The notes: a model not told the origin generated them from the sequence alone. A DNA stretch of 7,397 nt from Acidobacteriota bacterium (GCA_013817065.1 JACDDJ010000214.1:1-7397), one strand, 5' to 3'; positions 1-7,310 are shown, counted from the stretch's first letter. Made by a program: numbers and translations.

Positions 1-492
1 AGGCGGAGGACGCCTTCATGCGGACGAACCCGATGAATGGATTCTTGAATGTCGCGCGGTTGGCGTCGACAACAGCCGCCTGGACAAGCAGCTCGCGAAT
101 CCGGTCGTGCGCCGCGCGATACGCGGAGCCATGATCTCGGCGCGGCTCCGCGTTGCCTGCGGCGTGATCTTGCCGGGGGCGGAGGTGCGGCGCTTCACCG
201 GCGGTGCGAGAGACTCTGCGAACTTGCGTCCGAGGAATCCCGGCGTGAGGGGTCCCTGCCGCTGCAGCCCGCGTTCTCGCGCCGCCGCGATCCCACTCTC
301 GATCGCCCGGCCATAAAGGTCGTTCGCGACGGCCAGGTGATCCAGGCAGAGCGCCACGCTCCACCGCGTGCCGCCATCGGGGCGCCAGAAGAAGTCCTCA
401 TCCGAAAGTGAGGTGGACAACTCCTCGGCTGCGGTGTCGGCGGCGTTCATGGCGTCAGCCAGTCGTTGCAGGTCCTCGGGGAGCGTCGTCAT
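1..492 (-). pseudogene. DinB-superfamily (DinB_2-like) protein, frameshifted and cut by the window edge
   Basis: The 5' part from ATG at 492 encodes MTTLPEDLQRLADAMN followed by a four-helix-bundle DinB signature: FFWRPDGGTRWSVALCLDHL, with the Trp-Ser-Val-x-x-x-x-Asp-His-Leu pattern that carries the first metal-ligand histidine in this superfamily, then a GPLTPGFLGRKFAE stretch. The frame holds to about base 127 (…RAEIMA) and then turns into low-complexity Arg/Ser sequence ending at a stop at 16-18. Reading the other frame from base 124 to base 2 restores family-like sequence (AYRAAHDRIRELLVQ, then ATFKNPFIGFVRMKASSA), so one base is missing, or two are extra, around 122-129. The C-terminus, including the later histidines, lies beyond base 1. 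Members are metal-binding proteins such as thiol transferases or uncharacterised enzymes; the substrate cannot be told here. I prefer ATG 492 over the upstream TTG at 582 because homology-like sequence begins just after it. It is divergent from the permease remnant. Confidence 0.8.
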
Positions 493-581
493 GGCGTGTT
501 CGCTTTCGGGATATCCGGTGACCAGCGCCGGACAGTCGGATCGCGTATGGCGAAGCTCCCGGCCCGCGCAACTAGACGCCA

Positions 582-587
582 ATTATA
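582..587 (-). promoter_or_regulatory. Candidate -10 box (TATAAT) for the DinB-like gene
   Basis: The minus strand reads TCTATAATTGGCG here, a perfect TATAAT, in a short AT-rich patch within otherwise GC-rich sequence. A start site about 7 nt downstream would give a leader of roughly 80 nt before ATG 492. No good TTGACA-like -35 was found. The 9-mer TCTATAATT also occurs upstream of the kinase gene at the other end of the window, which supports a promoter role. Confidence 0.4.
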
Positions 588-638
588 GATTTAGCGCCCG
601 TCCCACAGCACGCCACGTGATTGGCTCTGACGGCGAGG

Positions 639-980
639 ATGGACAATCTTCGCCAGGACATCCGCTACGCCTTTCGCCGGCTGATCAAGAGCCCGGCCTT
701 CACGGCCATGGCGCTCGGCGCGCACCAGAGGTCCGTACTTCGCCTGATCGTCCGCGAAGCAATGGTGATGGCCTCGGGTGGCGTGCTGATCGGCGTGACG
801 ACGGCATTCCTTCTCACCGAGTGGCTCGTCTCCAAGCTGCTGTTCGAAACGAGCCCGCACGATCCGGCGACGTTTGCCGCGGTCGCGGTCACGCTGGCGC
901 TGGTCGCACTGGCGGCCGCCTACGTGCCGGCGCGACGCGCGACGCGCGTGGATCCAATCGTCGCCCTGCGCGCCGAATAA
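639..980 (+). pseudogene. Internally deleted ADOP/MacB-type ABC transporter permease remnant
   Basis: The 113-codon open frame joins two parts of a much longer family. Residues 1-24 (MDNLRQDIRYAFRRLIKSPA, then FTAM) match the conserved N-terminal leader of acidobacterial duplicated orphan permeases. Residues 25-113 match their extreme C-terminus: ALGAHQRSVLRLIVREAM, two hydrophobic segments (about 41-60 and 79-95), SPHDPATFA, and the hallmark ending PARRATRVDPIVALRAE of the FtsX domain. Family members are usually about 800 residues; the first membrane helix, both MacB-like periplasmic domains and most FtsX helices are missing. The join falls in MALGA (708-722), where both native regions tend to carry an ALG motif. 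It is very unlikely to work as an efflux or lipoprotein-release permease, and no ATPase partner is present. ATG 639 is preferred to the in-frame TTG at 621 because family leaders start there. The acylase begins 15 bp downstream on the same strand. Confidence 0.82.
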
Positions 981-995
981 CCTACACTGTCGCGC

Positions 996-3169
996 ATGCC
1001 CCTGCGCATGCGCTTCGTCCTCCTTCTCGTTGCCATTCTCGTCACCGCGGCACCGGGATGCGGCCGGCTGGTTCCCGAACTGCCGTCCGCCAACCAGCTC
1101 TCGAATCAAGCGACGATCCGCCGCGACACTTACGGGATCCCCCACATCCTGGCCGAGACCGAAGAAGCGGCCGCGTTCGCCTTCGGCTACGCGCAGGCAG
1201 AAGACCACGCCGCCGAGATCGGCCGGCGCTATCTGAGTGCGCGCGGTGAGGAAGCCAGGCACTTCGGGCAATCGGGTCTGTCGAATGACGTCACGATGGC
1301 GCAGTTCGATAATCTCGCCGAATCGACCGCGGCGCTCGCGCGGATCACACCACTCTACCGGCGGATCATCACCGCGTATGCGGCAGGCGTGAACCAGTAT
1401 GCTCGCGGCCATCGCGCCGAACTGCCGCCCTGGATGCCCGAGATCTCCGCGGCCGATGTTCTGGCGAGCACGCGAGCCGGAGCCGCCAATTCGCTTGGCG
1501 GCGCCGCACTCGTGCGCCGGTTGCGCGAGAAGTACGAGGGACAGCCGCGAGGTGAGGAGGAGCCATCCTGGATCGACGAGGCGCCAGGGTCGAACGCCTT
1601 CGCCCTCTCGGGTTCGCGCACCACGACCGGCAAGCCAATCCTGCTCGGCAACCCCACTTGCAGTGGTCCTCACTCTACTGGGAAGCGCACGTCCGCGTGC
1701 CGGGCACAATCGACTTCTACGGGTCCACCCTCGTCGGCATCCCGGTGCTGCGTGCCGGTTTCAACGATCGCCTCGGCTTTGTCACCACCAACAACGCGCC
1801 CGACCTCGACGACGTCGTCACGCTGACGGTGGATCCATCGAAGGCCGATCACTACTTGTTCGATGGCGGCTCGCGTCCGCTTCGCCGGCGCGAGGCGACG
1901 GTTCAGGTCCGGCACGACGATGGGTCGATGCGCGACGAGCGACGGACGTTCTGGTCGACGCACATCGGGCCGGTGATCCACCGCTCCGGCGACAGGATCT
2001 TCACTGTGCTCTCGACCCGCCTCGATGCCTTTCAGTACTTCGAGGGCTTCTACGATCTCAGTAAGGCCCGCAATCTGGACGAGTGGAATACCGCGATGCG
2101 GCGCAACCTGGTGCCGACCTCGAACTTCACCTACGCGGATGCGGACGGCAACATCCTCTACTACTGGAACGCGCGGATCCCGGTGCGGGCCGACGGCCGC
2201 GATTACCGGCTGGACGTGGAAGCGAAATCGGGCGCTGATCTGTGGACGCGCATGCATTCGATCGACGACTTCCCGCGTCTGATGAACCCACCGGGCGGCT
2301 ACGTGCAGAACGCCAACAATCCGCCGCAGTTCGTCTCGCTGCGCGATCCGATCGAGATGTCGGCCTTCCCGCAGCAGTTCGAACGCGGCGCGCTCGGTCT
2401 GCGTCCGCAGCTCGCGCTCGACCTGCTCGAGCAGAAGCCCTCCTACTCAGTGGATGACGTTATCGATCTCAAATACTCCACCCGCATGCTGCTGGCCGAG
2501 CGGGTGAAGCGCGATGTCGTCGACGCCGTCCGCTCGAGCGCCGATGCTTCGCAGGACGCGAACACCGGCGCCGACATTCTGGAGGCGTGGGATGACAGGG
2601 TCTCTGCGGGGAGCCGTGGCGCCGTCCTCTTTCAGCGGTTCTGGGATCTTTACTCCGACGCCGTCCGTCCGCCGTTCGGCACACCCTGGCAGGAGACGAG
2701 TCCCACGACGACCCCGAGCGGCATTGCTGACCGCGCCGCCGCCGTGAGGCACCTCGAAGCCGCCGTCCGCGCCGTCCGCGACCAGTACGGCTCGCCATCG
2801 GTTGCCTGGGGCGAGGTCCATCGTTTCCGCGCCGGGACGCTGGACATTCCCGGGGACGGTGCGACAGGGACCTACGGCACGTTCCGAGTGATGACCTTCG
2901 CGGCCGGTGATGATCCCAGGGTGCGTGTCGCCGGCCACCTGCCCGGACGCGATGCACCGGTCGGCTTCGGCGACGGATGGGTCCTGCTGGTGGACTTCTC
3001 GAAGCCAGGTGAGGCGTGGTCCGTCCTCGCCTACGGCCAGACGACTAAGCTGGACTCACCCCACAGCAGCGATCAACTGCAGCTCTTCGCCGACCACAAA
3101 CTCCGCCGCGCCTGGTACTCGGAGGCCGACATCAAGGCGAACCTCCGACGTGAGTACAGGCCACAGTAA
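996..3169 (+). pseudogene. Penicillin acylase family protein (peptidase S45, Ntn hydrolase), interrupted by a one-base frameshift
   Basis: Family members are self-processing, usually exported amidases that cleave acyl side chains from penicillins, acyl-homoserine lactones or lipopeptides; the substrate here is unknown. A hydrophobic signal segment (residues 5-20) ends in AAPGC, so Cys22 is a possible but imperfect lipoprotein site. The alpha-chain includes RRDTYGIPHI and FGYAQAEDH. The self-cleavage site is Gly198/Ser199 (GSNAFALSGSRTTTGKPIL); Ser199, codon 1590-1592, would be the nucleophile. The frame is lost after Gly-Asn-Pro at the C run 1652-1655. One extra C would restore NPHLQWSSLYWEAHV and continue to the stop at 3167-3169, giving about 724 residues, a normal family length. 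Asn377 in SNFTYADADGNI fits the oxyanion-hole asparagine. The C-terminus (GDGWVLLVDF, LAYGQTTKLDSPHSSDQ) resembles the aculeacin/AHL-acylase type. ATG 1008 is an alternative start; neither start has a clear ribosome binding site. Confidence 0.9.
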
Positions 3170-3174
3170 TGGCC

Positions 3175-3202
3175 TGGCGTCCTTCGCGCCCCTGGCGGTG
3201 AG
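3175..3202. repeat. Extragenic element with 9-nt periodicity between convergent genes
   Basis: The 66-bp gap between the acylase stop and the radical SAM stop contains three consecutive 9-mers of related shape: GGCGTCCTT, CGCGCCCCT, GGCGGTGAG. From memory this resembles a degenerate sequence (GCGTCCTTYGCGTCCTTGGCGGTGA-like) often seen between genes in environmental bacteria. A short GGCG/CGCC stem with a 7-nt loop is possible, but there is no T-tract, so I do not call a terminator. Confidence 0.3.
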
Positions 3203-3235
3203 GCCTCTTGACGACTGGGCAGCGATCCCGCGGGG

Positions 3236-4597
3236 TCAGATGACCAGCAGGGTCTTGGTCGTCGTGGGAGAGCCGCACGCCTCGAACCAGTCGATCCCTT
3301 CGGAGACAAGATCGAACTTGAGGGTGTAGCGGCCCGGTTGTTCGGGCGGGGTGATCGTCATCTCGATGTCCGTGGTCGCGCCTGGTTCGAGGTGGTGCGG
3401 CAGCCAGGCGCGTTCGAAGTCGCGGTTGATGAGTGCCCCCGAGGCGTCGCAGAGCTGCGCGCCCAGCCGGACGAGGCGGCGGCCGTAGCTCGCCTGCGCC
3501 GGGAACCGGCGCGTCGAGGCATTGCGGACGGTGGTCCGGACGGTCGCCTTCTTCCCACGCCGCGCGATGATCGGGAGCGGCGGCAGCAGTCCGCGGACGG
3601 CGATCTCGGCGCGCGGCGTCGCGCCGGGGATCGCATTTCCCAGGTTGTTGGCGTCCCAGACGGCGTGCCGAATGCCGTCGAGGTCCGGCGTCCCGCGCAC
3701 GAAGCGGCGCGAGAACATGTCCTCGGGATGATCGGTCAACTCCCAGCACAGGCGATCGACGCCGAGTTCCTGGGCGAGCGTGCGCGCGCTTTCCATCTCC
3801 TCGTCAGAGTCGTTGTGCGAGAAGAGGATGTATCGCCAGTTGATGAACGGGACATCTCGGCCCGCCTTGCGCTTCTCGTCGGTCGCGAACCCCAGATTGC
3901 GGATCGCCTTGGCAAAGTCGCCGCGCTGGCGGTACTTCACGTAGCTCTCTTGCGTCGCGCCATCGATCGAGAATGTGAGCTCGTCGATGCCGGAGTGCAC
4001 CAGCCGGCGCACTGACTCCTCGGTGAACGCCAGCCCGTTGGTGGAGGAATACAAGTAGATGTGCGGGAAGTTCGTCTTGATGTACTCGCACATCTCGACG
4101 GCGCGCTTGTGCAGAAACGCCTCGCCGTAGTTGAAGAAGTCGACGCGCACCAGTGATGGTCCAGCCTCGTCGATGACGCGCCGGAACAGTTCGAAGTCGA
4201 GCATGCCGGCCTGCCGGGTCCGCGTGATCCCGGTTTCTGGCGCACAGCACGCCTGAGCGCAGGAGATGTTGCAGGCTGCGGTGCACTCGACATACAGGCG
4301 CGAGGGCAGCGCGCCGACATCGTCCCCGCGCTGCGGCGGCGCCTGGTCCTTCTTCAGCGGCAGCTTGAGCGCGCAGTCGCCACAGAACTTCGATCCGCCG
4401 GCGTTGAGATCTCGCCTGAGCGCCGTGGCTGTCTCCCCGGTCCACACCGCCGACAACGTCGTCTGCCGTGTATCGCCAAGGACCCGCTTGGCGTACGGGT
4501 CGGAGCAGCCGCAGACGATGCGGCCGTCGCAGAGCAGGGTCGCAATCGACCATGGCCAGGAGCAGGTGAAGCGGGTCGCCAGGTAGTTCAGTGCCAC
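3236..4597 (-). CDS. Radical SAM protein with N-terminal SPASM-like domain and C-terminal Ig-like beta-sandwich
   Basis: This 453-residue protein has three parts. Residues 11-80 look like a SPASM/twitch auxiliary cluster domain: CSWPWSIATLLCDGRIVCGC, then LGDTRQTTLSAVW, an LRRDLN element, and FCGDC; the cysteines are 12, 23, 29, 31, 72 and 75. Residues 101-300 are the radical SAM core: LYVECTAACNISCAQACC, FFNYGEAF (the GGE-like SAM-binding motif), SSTNG at 184-188, and FSIDGATQESYVKYRQRGDF. Residues about 335-453 are predicted all-beta (YGRRLVRLGAQLCDASG, LEPGATTDIEM, PGRYTLKFDLVSEGIDWF) and resemble the Ig-like modules attached to some glycosyltransferases and other enzymes. It should be a cytoplasmic iron-sulfur enzyme using S-adenosylmethionine; the substrate is unknown. 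SPASM normally follows the core, so the order is unusual. GTG 4597 is the start because the first SPASM cysteine follows 11 residues later; no ribosome binding site is seen. It lies 66 bp downstream of the kinase, same strand. Confidence 0.9.
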   Translation of the reverse strand: MALNYLATRFTCSWPWSIATLLCDGRIVCGCSDPYAKRVLGDTRQTTLSAVWTGETATALRRDLNAGGSKFCGDCALKLPLKKDQAPPQRGDDVGALPSRLYVECTAACNISCAQACCAPETGITRTRQAGMLDFELFRRVIDEAGPSLVRVDFFNYGEAFLHKRAVEMCEYIKTNFPHIYLYSSTNGLAFTEESVRRLVHSGIDELTFSIDGATQESYVKYRQRGDFAKAIRNLGFATDEKRKAGRDVPFINWRYILFSHNDSDEEMESARTLAQELGVDRLCWELTDHPEDMFSRRFVRGTPDLDGIRHAVWDANNLGNAIPGATPRAEIAVRGLLPPLPIIARRGKKATVRTTVRNASTRRFPAQASYGRRLVRLGAQLCDASGALINRDFERAWLPHHLEPGATTDIEMTITPPEQPGRYTLKFDLVSEGIDWFEACGSPTTTKTLLVI

Positions 4598-4607
4598 GAG
4601 TCAGGTG

Positions 4608-4613
4608 ATTGTA
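4608..4613 (-). promoter_or_regulatory. Candidate -10 box (TACAAT) just upstream of the radical SAM start
   Basis: The minus strand reads GGCGGTACAATCACCTGACTC and then GTG. TACAAT is one base from consensus and ends 10 nt before the start codon, so transcription would begin within a few bases of GTG and give a leaderless or nearly leaderless message. That fits the lack of a Shine-Dalgarno sequence. No convincing -35 element was seen, so read-through from the kinase gene remains possible. Confidence 0.35.
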
Positions 4614-4631
4614 CCGCCTGCGAGCAGTGCC

Positions 4632-4670
4632 GCGCTGACCGACGGCGGACCCTTCGCAGACGATCAGCGC
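4632..4670. repeat. Perfect 7-bp inverted repeat spanning the kinase stop codon
   Basis: GCGCTGA at 4632-4638 and TCAGCGC at 4664-4670 are exact reverse complements separated by 25 nt. On the minus strand the upstream arm contains the TGA stop of the kinase. It could form a weak hairpin between the kinase and radical SAM genes, but the loop is long and no T-tract follows. Chance occurrence in GC-rich sequence is a fair alternative. Confidence 0.3.
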
Positions 4671-7240
4671 ACGTTCTTGATGACGTAGAGATTCTGGAGG
4701 GTCCGGATGTAGTTGAAGGCGTACGAGGTGCCGTCAGCCGAGAGAAACAGAACCTGAATCCCACCCGCTCCGACGCGATCGCGCGGCGCAATGTCGAGCA
4801 GGGCCTTGCGTGTGCCGGTGGCCGGATCGAGTGCGAAGACCTGGGTTGCCGAGCCGGTGGTCACTCCGACGTAGAGGACGGTGCCGTTCGCGTTCCAGCG
4901 AATCGGGTTATCGAGGGTGGCGGTGCCCGCGACCGCCCGCGGCTCGCCGCCCGCGATTGGATACTGCATGATCTTGCCCTGGTCGATGGCGGCCAGCCAC
5001 TTGCCGTCGGGCGAGACGGTGTTTCGGGAGATGGTCACCCCGTCAGGTGTGATCGGGCGCGGGGCTCGACCGTCCAGGTCCTGGACGTAGATGCGGGTCA
5101 CGCCGCCCTTCTCACCGACGAACACGATGCTCTTGTCACCGGGAAGGAATCCCGCCCAGGAGTACGCGGTGATGTCGTGATTTGCGATGCGGGGCTGACC
5201 GGCGCCCGTTGGCAGCAGGTTCAGCGTGTGAGTCGCGAGATCAACCGCCAGGGCCCACTGTCCATCGAAAGAGAGCGACTGCGCATCACCCTTTCCCAGG
5301 CGCACGGCCGCGGATCCATCGGTCGAGCGAACGTAGACCGAGTAACCTGCGCCACCGGCAACGCCTTGCTCGGAGAAGAGGATCCGCCTGCCGTCGCTCG
5401 ACATGTCCTTGAGAATTGAATAGTCCATCCACCCGAGCTCCGTCTCCGCCGCGCCGGGTGCGCGCACAACGATCGACGGACGTCTCACCCCGTGGGAGAC
5501 AAGAACGTCGCCCGACGCGGACACGTCCTGCAGGCCGAAGTGCCCCGGACCGGCGAGGAGTACCCGCGTGGGGCCCCCGCCGGCCGGCGCGGCATACACC
5601 ACGTGATCCACACCCGCGGTCGACGCGGAGAACCAGATCTCGCGCCCGTCGGGCGACCAGCCTACCCGGCCGACATCCTCGAAGCCGTCGGCGATCGTCG
5701 TCTTGTGGCCCTCAAGGTCTACTACGGAGACGCCACCGCGAAGGTCCTGAAGGATCGGGTGCTCGGCGAACGCGATCCGATCGCCGGTCGGGGAGACGCG
5801 CAAACTGCTGATCCAGCCGGCCGGCTCGTAGATGGCCTTGCCGATTGGAAACTGCAGCGTGTGCCGGCCGCCTCCGGTGCTCACGACCGCCACGTCTTCA
5901 CCGTTGGGTGCCCAGTCAGCATCGCGGACACGCTCCACGAGCTCTCGAGGTGCACCGCTGCCAAGCGGCAGGCGCGCCAGCATCGCGGGGCGTCCAGGTC
6001 TGGGGATCGTGAGAATGAGCTCACCGGATTTCGAGACCGACCGAATCGTGCCTGCGACATTGAGCGACCGGGATTCCGGCGTGCCTGCCTGCGCGGTGTA
6101 GAGACTGACCGGTGTGCCTTCCCACCCCGCGGAGTAGACCACCGTGCTTCCATCCGGCGCGAAACGCGCCGCCGGCACCGATCCGCGCCGAAATGTGAGC
6201 GGTTCGAACTCCGGCTTGAGGACCGGGGCATCCTTCCGGGCCGCGAATCCGATCAACGCACCGCTTGCAAGCAGGGCCACGCCAACCAGCGCCGGCTTCA
6301 GATGCCGCTGCCATTGAGATGGTGACGGCGCCGCCAGTGCGCGCGCGGGGGATATCCCGCTCATGGACTCGAGCTGAAACGCGATGTCGTGAGTCGATTG
6401 AAACCGCTCCTCCGGATTCTTCTCCAGGCAGTGCAGGACGATGCGTTCCAGCTCCGGCGGGAGGTCTTCGGCGTGCGCCGCCATCCGCGGCGGATCCGCC
6501 TTCAGGATCGCGCTCATCGTCTCCACCGCCGAATCCGCCCGGAAGGCCGGACGCCCGGTGAGCATCTCGTAGAACACGAGGCCGAAGGAGAAGATGTCCG
6601 ACCGGTTGTCGGCCGGCGCGGCGCGGATCTGCTCGGGCGACATGTAGCTGGCCGTGCCGAGGATCATGCCCGCTTCGGTGCCGGGGCTGCCCATGGCAAC
6701 TGGCGCGGTTTCGGCCAGCATCGCGGTCTCGGCAGTCGCAAGCGCAGGCGGCGCCACCTTCGCGAGGCCGAAGTCGAGGATCTTGATGCGGCCTTCGCGG
6801 GTCACGAACAGGTTGTCCGGTTTGAGGTCGCGATGGACGATGCCCTTGTCGTGCGCGGCCGCCAGACCGCGGGCAAACTGCGCGGCAAGTTCGGTCGCTT
6901 TGCGCGCCGGCATCGGGGCGCCATCGATCCGCTGCCGGAGCGTCTGCCCTTCGAGCAACTCGGAGACGACGTAGGGTGCGCCGTCGTGAGTGCCGATATC
7001 GTGGACCGCAAGGATGTTCGGGTGATTGAGCATCCCGGTCGCGCGGGCTTCCTGTTCGAACCGGCGGAGACGATCGGGATCGCTCGCGAACGAGCGTGGC
7101 AGCACCTTGACCGCGACATCCCGTCCTAGCCGCGTGTCCTTGGCCCGGTAAACTTCACCCATCCCGCCGGCGCCGAGGAGCGACAGCACTTCGTACGGGC
7201 CCAGCTTCGTCCCGGCCGCGATCGTCGTCTTGATGGTCAT
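4664..7240 (-). CDS. Transmembrane serine/threonine protein kinase with C-terminal PD40/TolB-like beta-propeller
   Basis: This is an intact 858-residue Hanks-type (PknB-like) kinase. Residues about 14-290 carry every catalytic landmark: glycine loop GAGGMGEV (23-30), Lys45 in AVKVL, probable helix-C Glu64, HRDLKPDN (136-143, catalytic Asp138), DFG (156-158), SPE (201-203) in place of APE, and RSDIFSFG (213-220). The activation segment between DFG and GTASYMSPEQ is long and rich in Ala and Thr. A hydrophobic segment at about 317-334 (LVGVALLASGALIGFAA) followed by ARK is a single membrane helix, predicting a cytoplasmic kinase and an exported C-terminal half. Residues about 345-858 contain repeated blades such as FAPDGSTVVYS, WSPDGREIWFSA, MSSDGRRILFSE and VSPDGKWLAAI. 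Such fusions are common in Acidobacteriota and are presumed to sense an external ligand or partner; the phosphorylation targets are unknown. ATG 7240 is set by family length and the promoter-like box 11 nt upstream. Confidence 0.95.
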   Translation of the reverse strand: MTIKTTIAAGTKLGPYEVLSLLGAGGMGEVYRAKDTRLGRDVAVKVLPRSFASDPDRLRRFEQEARATGMLNHPNILAVHDIGTHDGAPYVVSELLEGQTLRQRIDGAPMPARKATELAAQFARGLAAAHDKGIVHRDLKPDNLFVTREGRIKILDFGLAKVAPPALATAETAMLAETAPVAMGSPGTEAGMILGTASYMSPEQIRAAPADNRSDIFSFGLVFYEMLTGRPAFRADSAVETMSAILKADPPRMAAHAEDLPPELERIVLHCLEKNPEERFQSTHDIAFQLESMSGISPARALAAPSPSQWQRHLKPALVGVALLASGALIGFAARKDAPVLKPEFEPLTFRRGSVPAARFAPDGSTVVYSAGWEGTPVSLYTAQAGTPESRSLNVAGTIRSVSKSGELILTIPRPGRPAMLARLPLGSGAPRELVERVRDADWAPNGEDVAVVSTGGGRHTLQFPIGKAIYEPAGWISSLRVSPTGDRIAFAEHPILQDLRGGVSVVDLEGHKTTIADGFEDVGRVGWSPDGREIWFSASTAGVDHVVYAAPAGGGPTRVLLAGPGHFGLQDVSASGDVLVSHGVRRPSIVVRAPGAAETELGWMDYSILKDMSSDGRRILFSEQGVAGGAGYSVYVRSTDGSAAVRLGKGDAQSLSFDGQWALAVDLATHTLNLLPTGAGQPRIANHDITAYSWAGFLPGDKSIVFVGEKGGVTRIYVQDLDGRAPRPITPDGVTISRNTVSPDGKWLAAIDQGKIMQYPIAGGEPRAVAGTATLDNPIRWNANGTVLYVGVTTGSATQVFALDPATGTRKALLDIAPRDRVGAGGIQVLFLSADGTSYAFNYIRTLQNLYVIKNVR

Positions 7241-7251
7241 GGAAGGGTTGA

Positions 7252-7257
7252 ATTATA
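7252..7257 (-). promoter_or_regulatory. Candidate -10 box (TATAAT) for the kinase gene, leaderless-type spacing
   Basis: The minus strand reads GTCTATAATTCAACCCTTCC and then ATG. A perfect TATAAT ends 11 nt before the start codon, so the transcript would begin about 4-5 nt upstream of ATG, leaving no room for a Shine-Dalgarno sequence; none is seen. At 17-18 nt spacing the -35 region (TATGCG or GTATGC) does not match TTGACA. The 9-mer TCTATAATT is shared with the DinB-side promoter candidate. Confidence 0.5.
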
Positions 7258-7310
7258 GACGAGCCGTGACGAATCGCATACCGCCGGGTGTGCCCCCCGG
7301 TCGCCTCCGT

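Noticed and set aside
368..1249. Plus-strand open frame of 293 codons across the DinB 5' region, permease remnant and acylase start
   Set aside because: It crosses three better-supported genes in another frame or strand and has low-complexity Arg/Ser/Pro composition.
591..1709. Long minus-strand open frame (372 codons) opposite the permease remnant and acylase
   Set aside because: It lies antisense to clearly family-like sequence, has Arg/Gly/His-rich composition and no recognisable domain; typical of GC-rich shadow frames.
3170..3235. Bidirectional terminator in the convergent gap
   Set aside because: Only a 4-bp GGCG/CGCC stem is visible and there is no T-tract on either strand.
3338..4015. 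Plus-strand open frame of 225 codons antisense to the radical SAM gene
   Set aside because: The sense strand carries conserved radical SAM motifs, and this frame shows no domain.
3236..4597. RiPP biosynthetic cluster centred on the radical SAM gene
   Set aside because: No precursor-like small gene, transporter or protease is adjacent; the flanking gaps are too short to hide one, and the kinase and acylase are not typical partners.
5492..6325. Plus-strand open frame of 277 codons antisense to the kinase propeller
   Set aside because: The opposite strand encodes clear PD40 blades; this frame is Arg-rich with no motif.
6389..7129. Plus-strand open frame of 246 codons antisense to the kinase domain
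   Set aside because: It mirrors the conserved kinase codons; composition (Arg, His, Gly) is that of a shadow frame.
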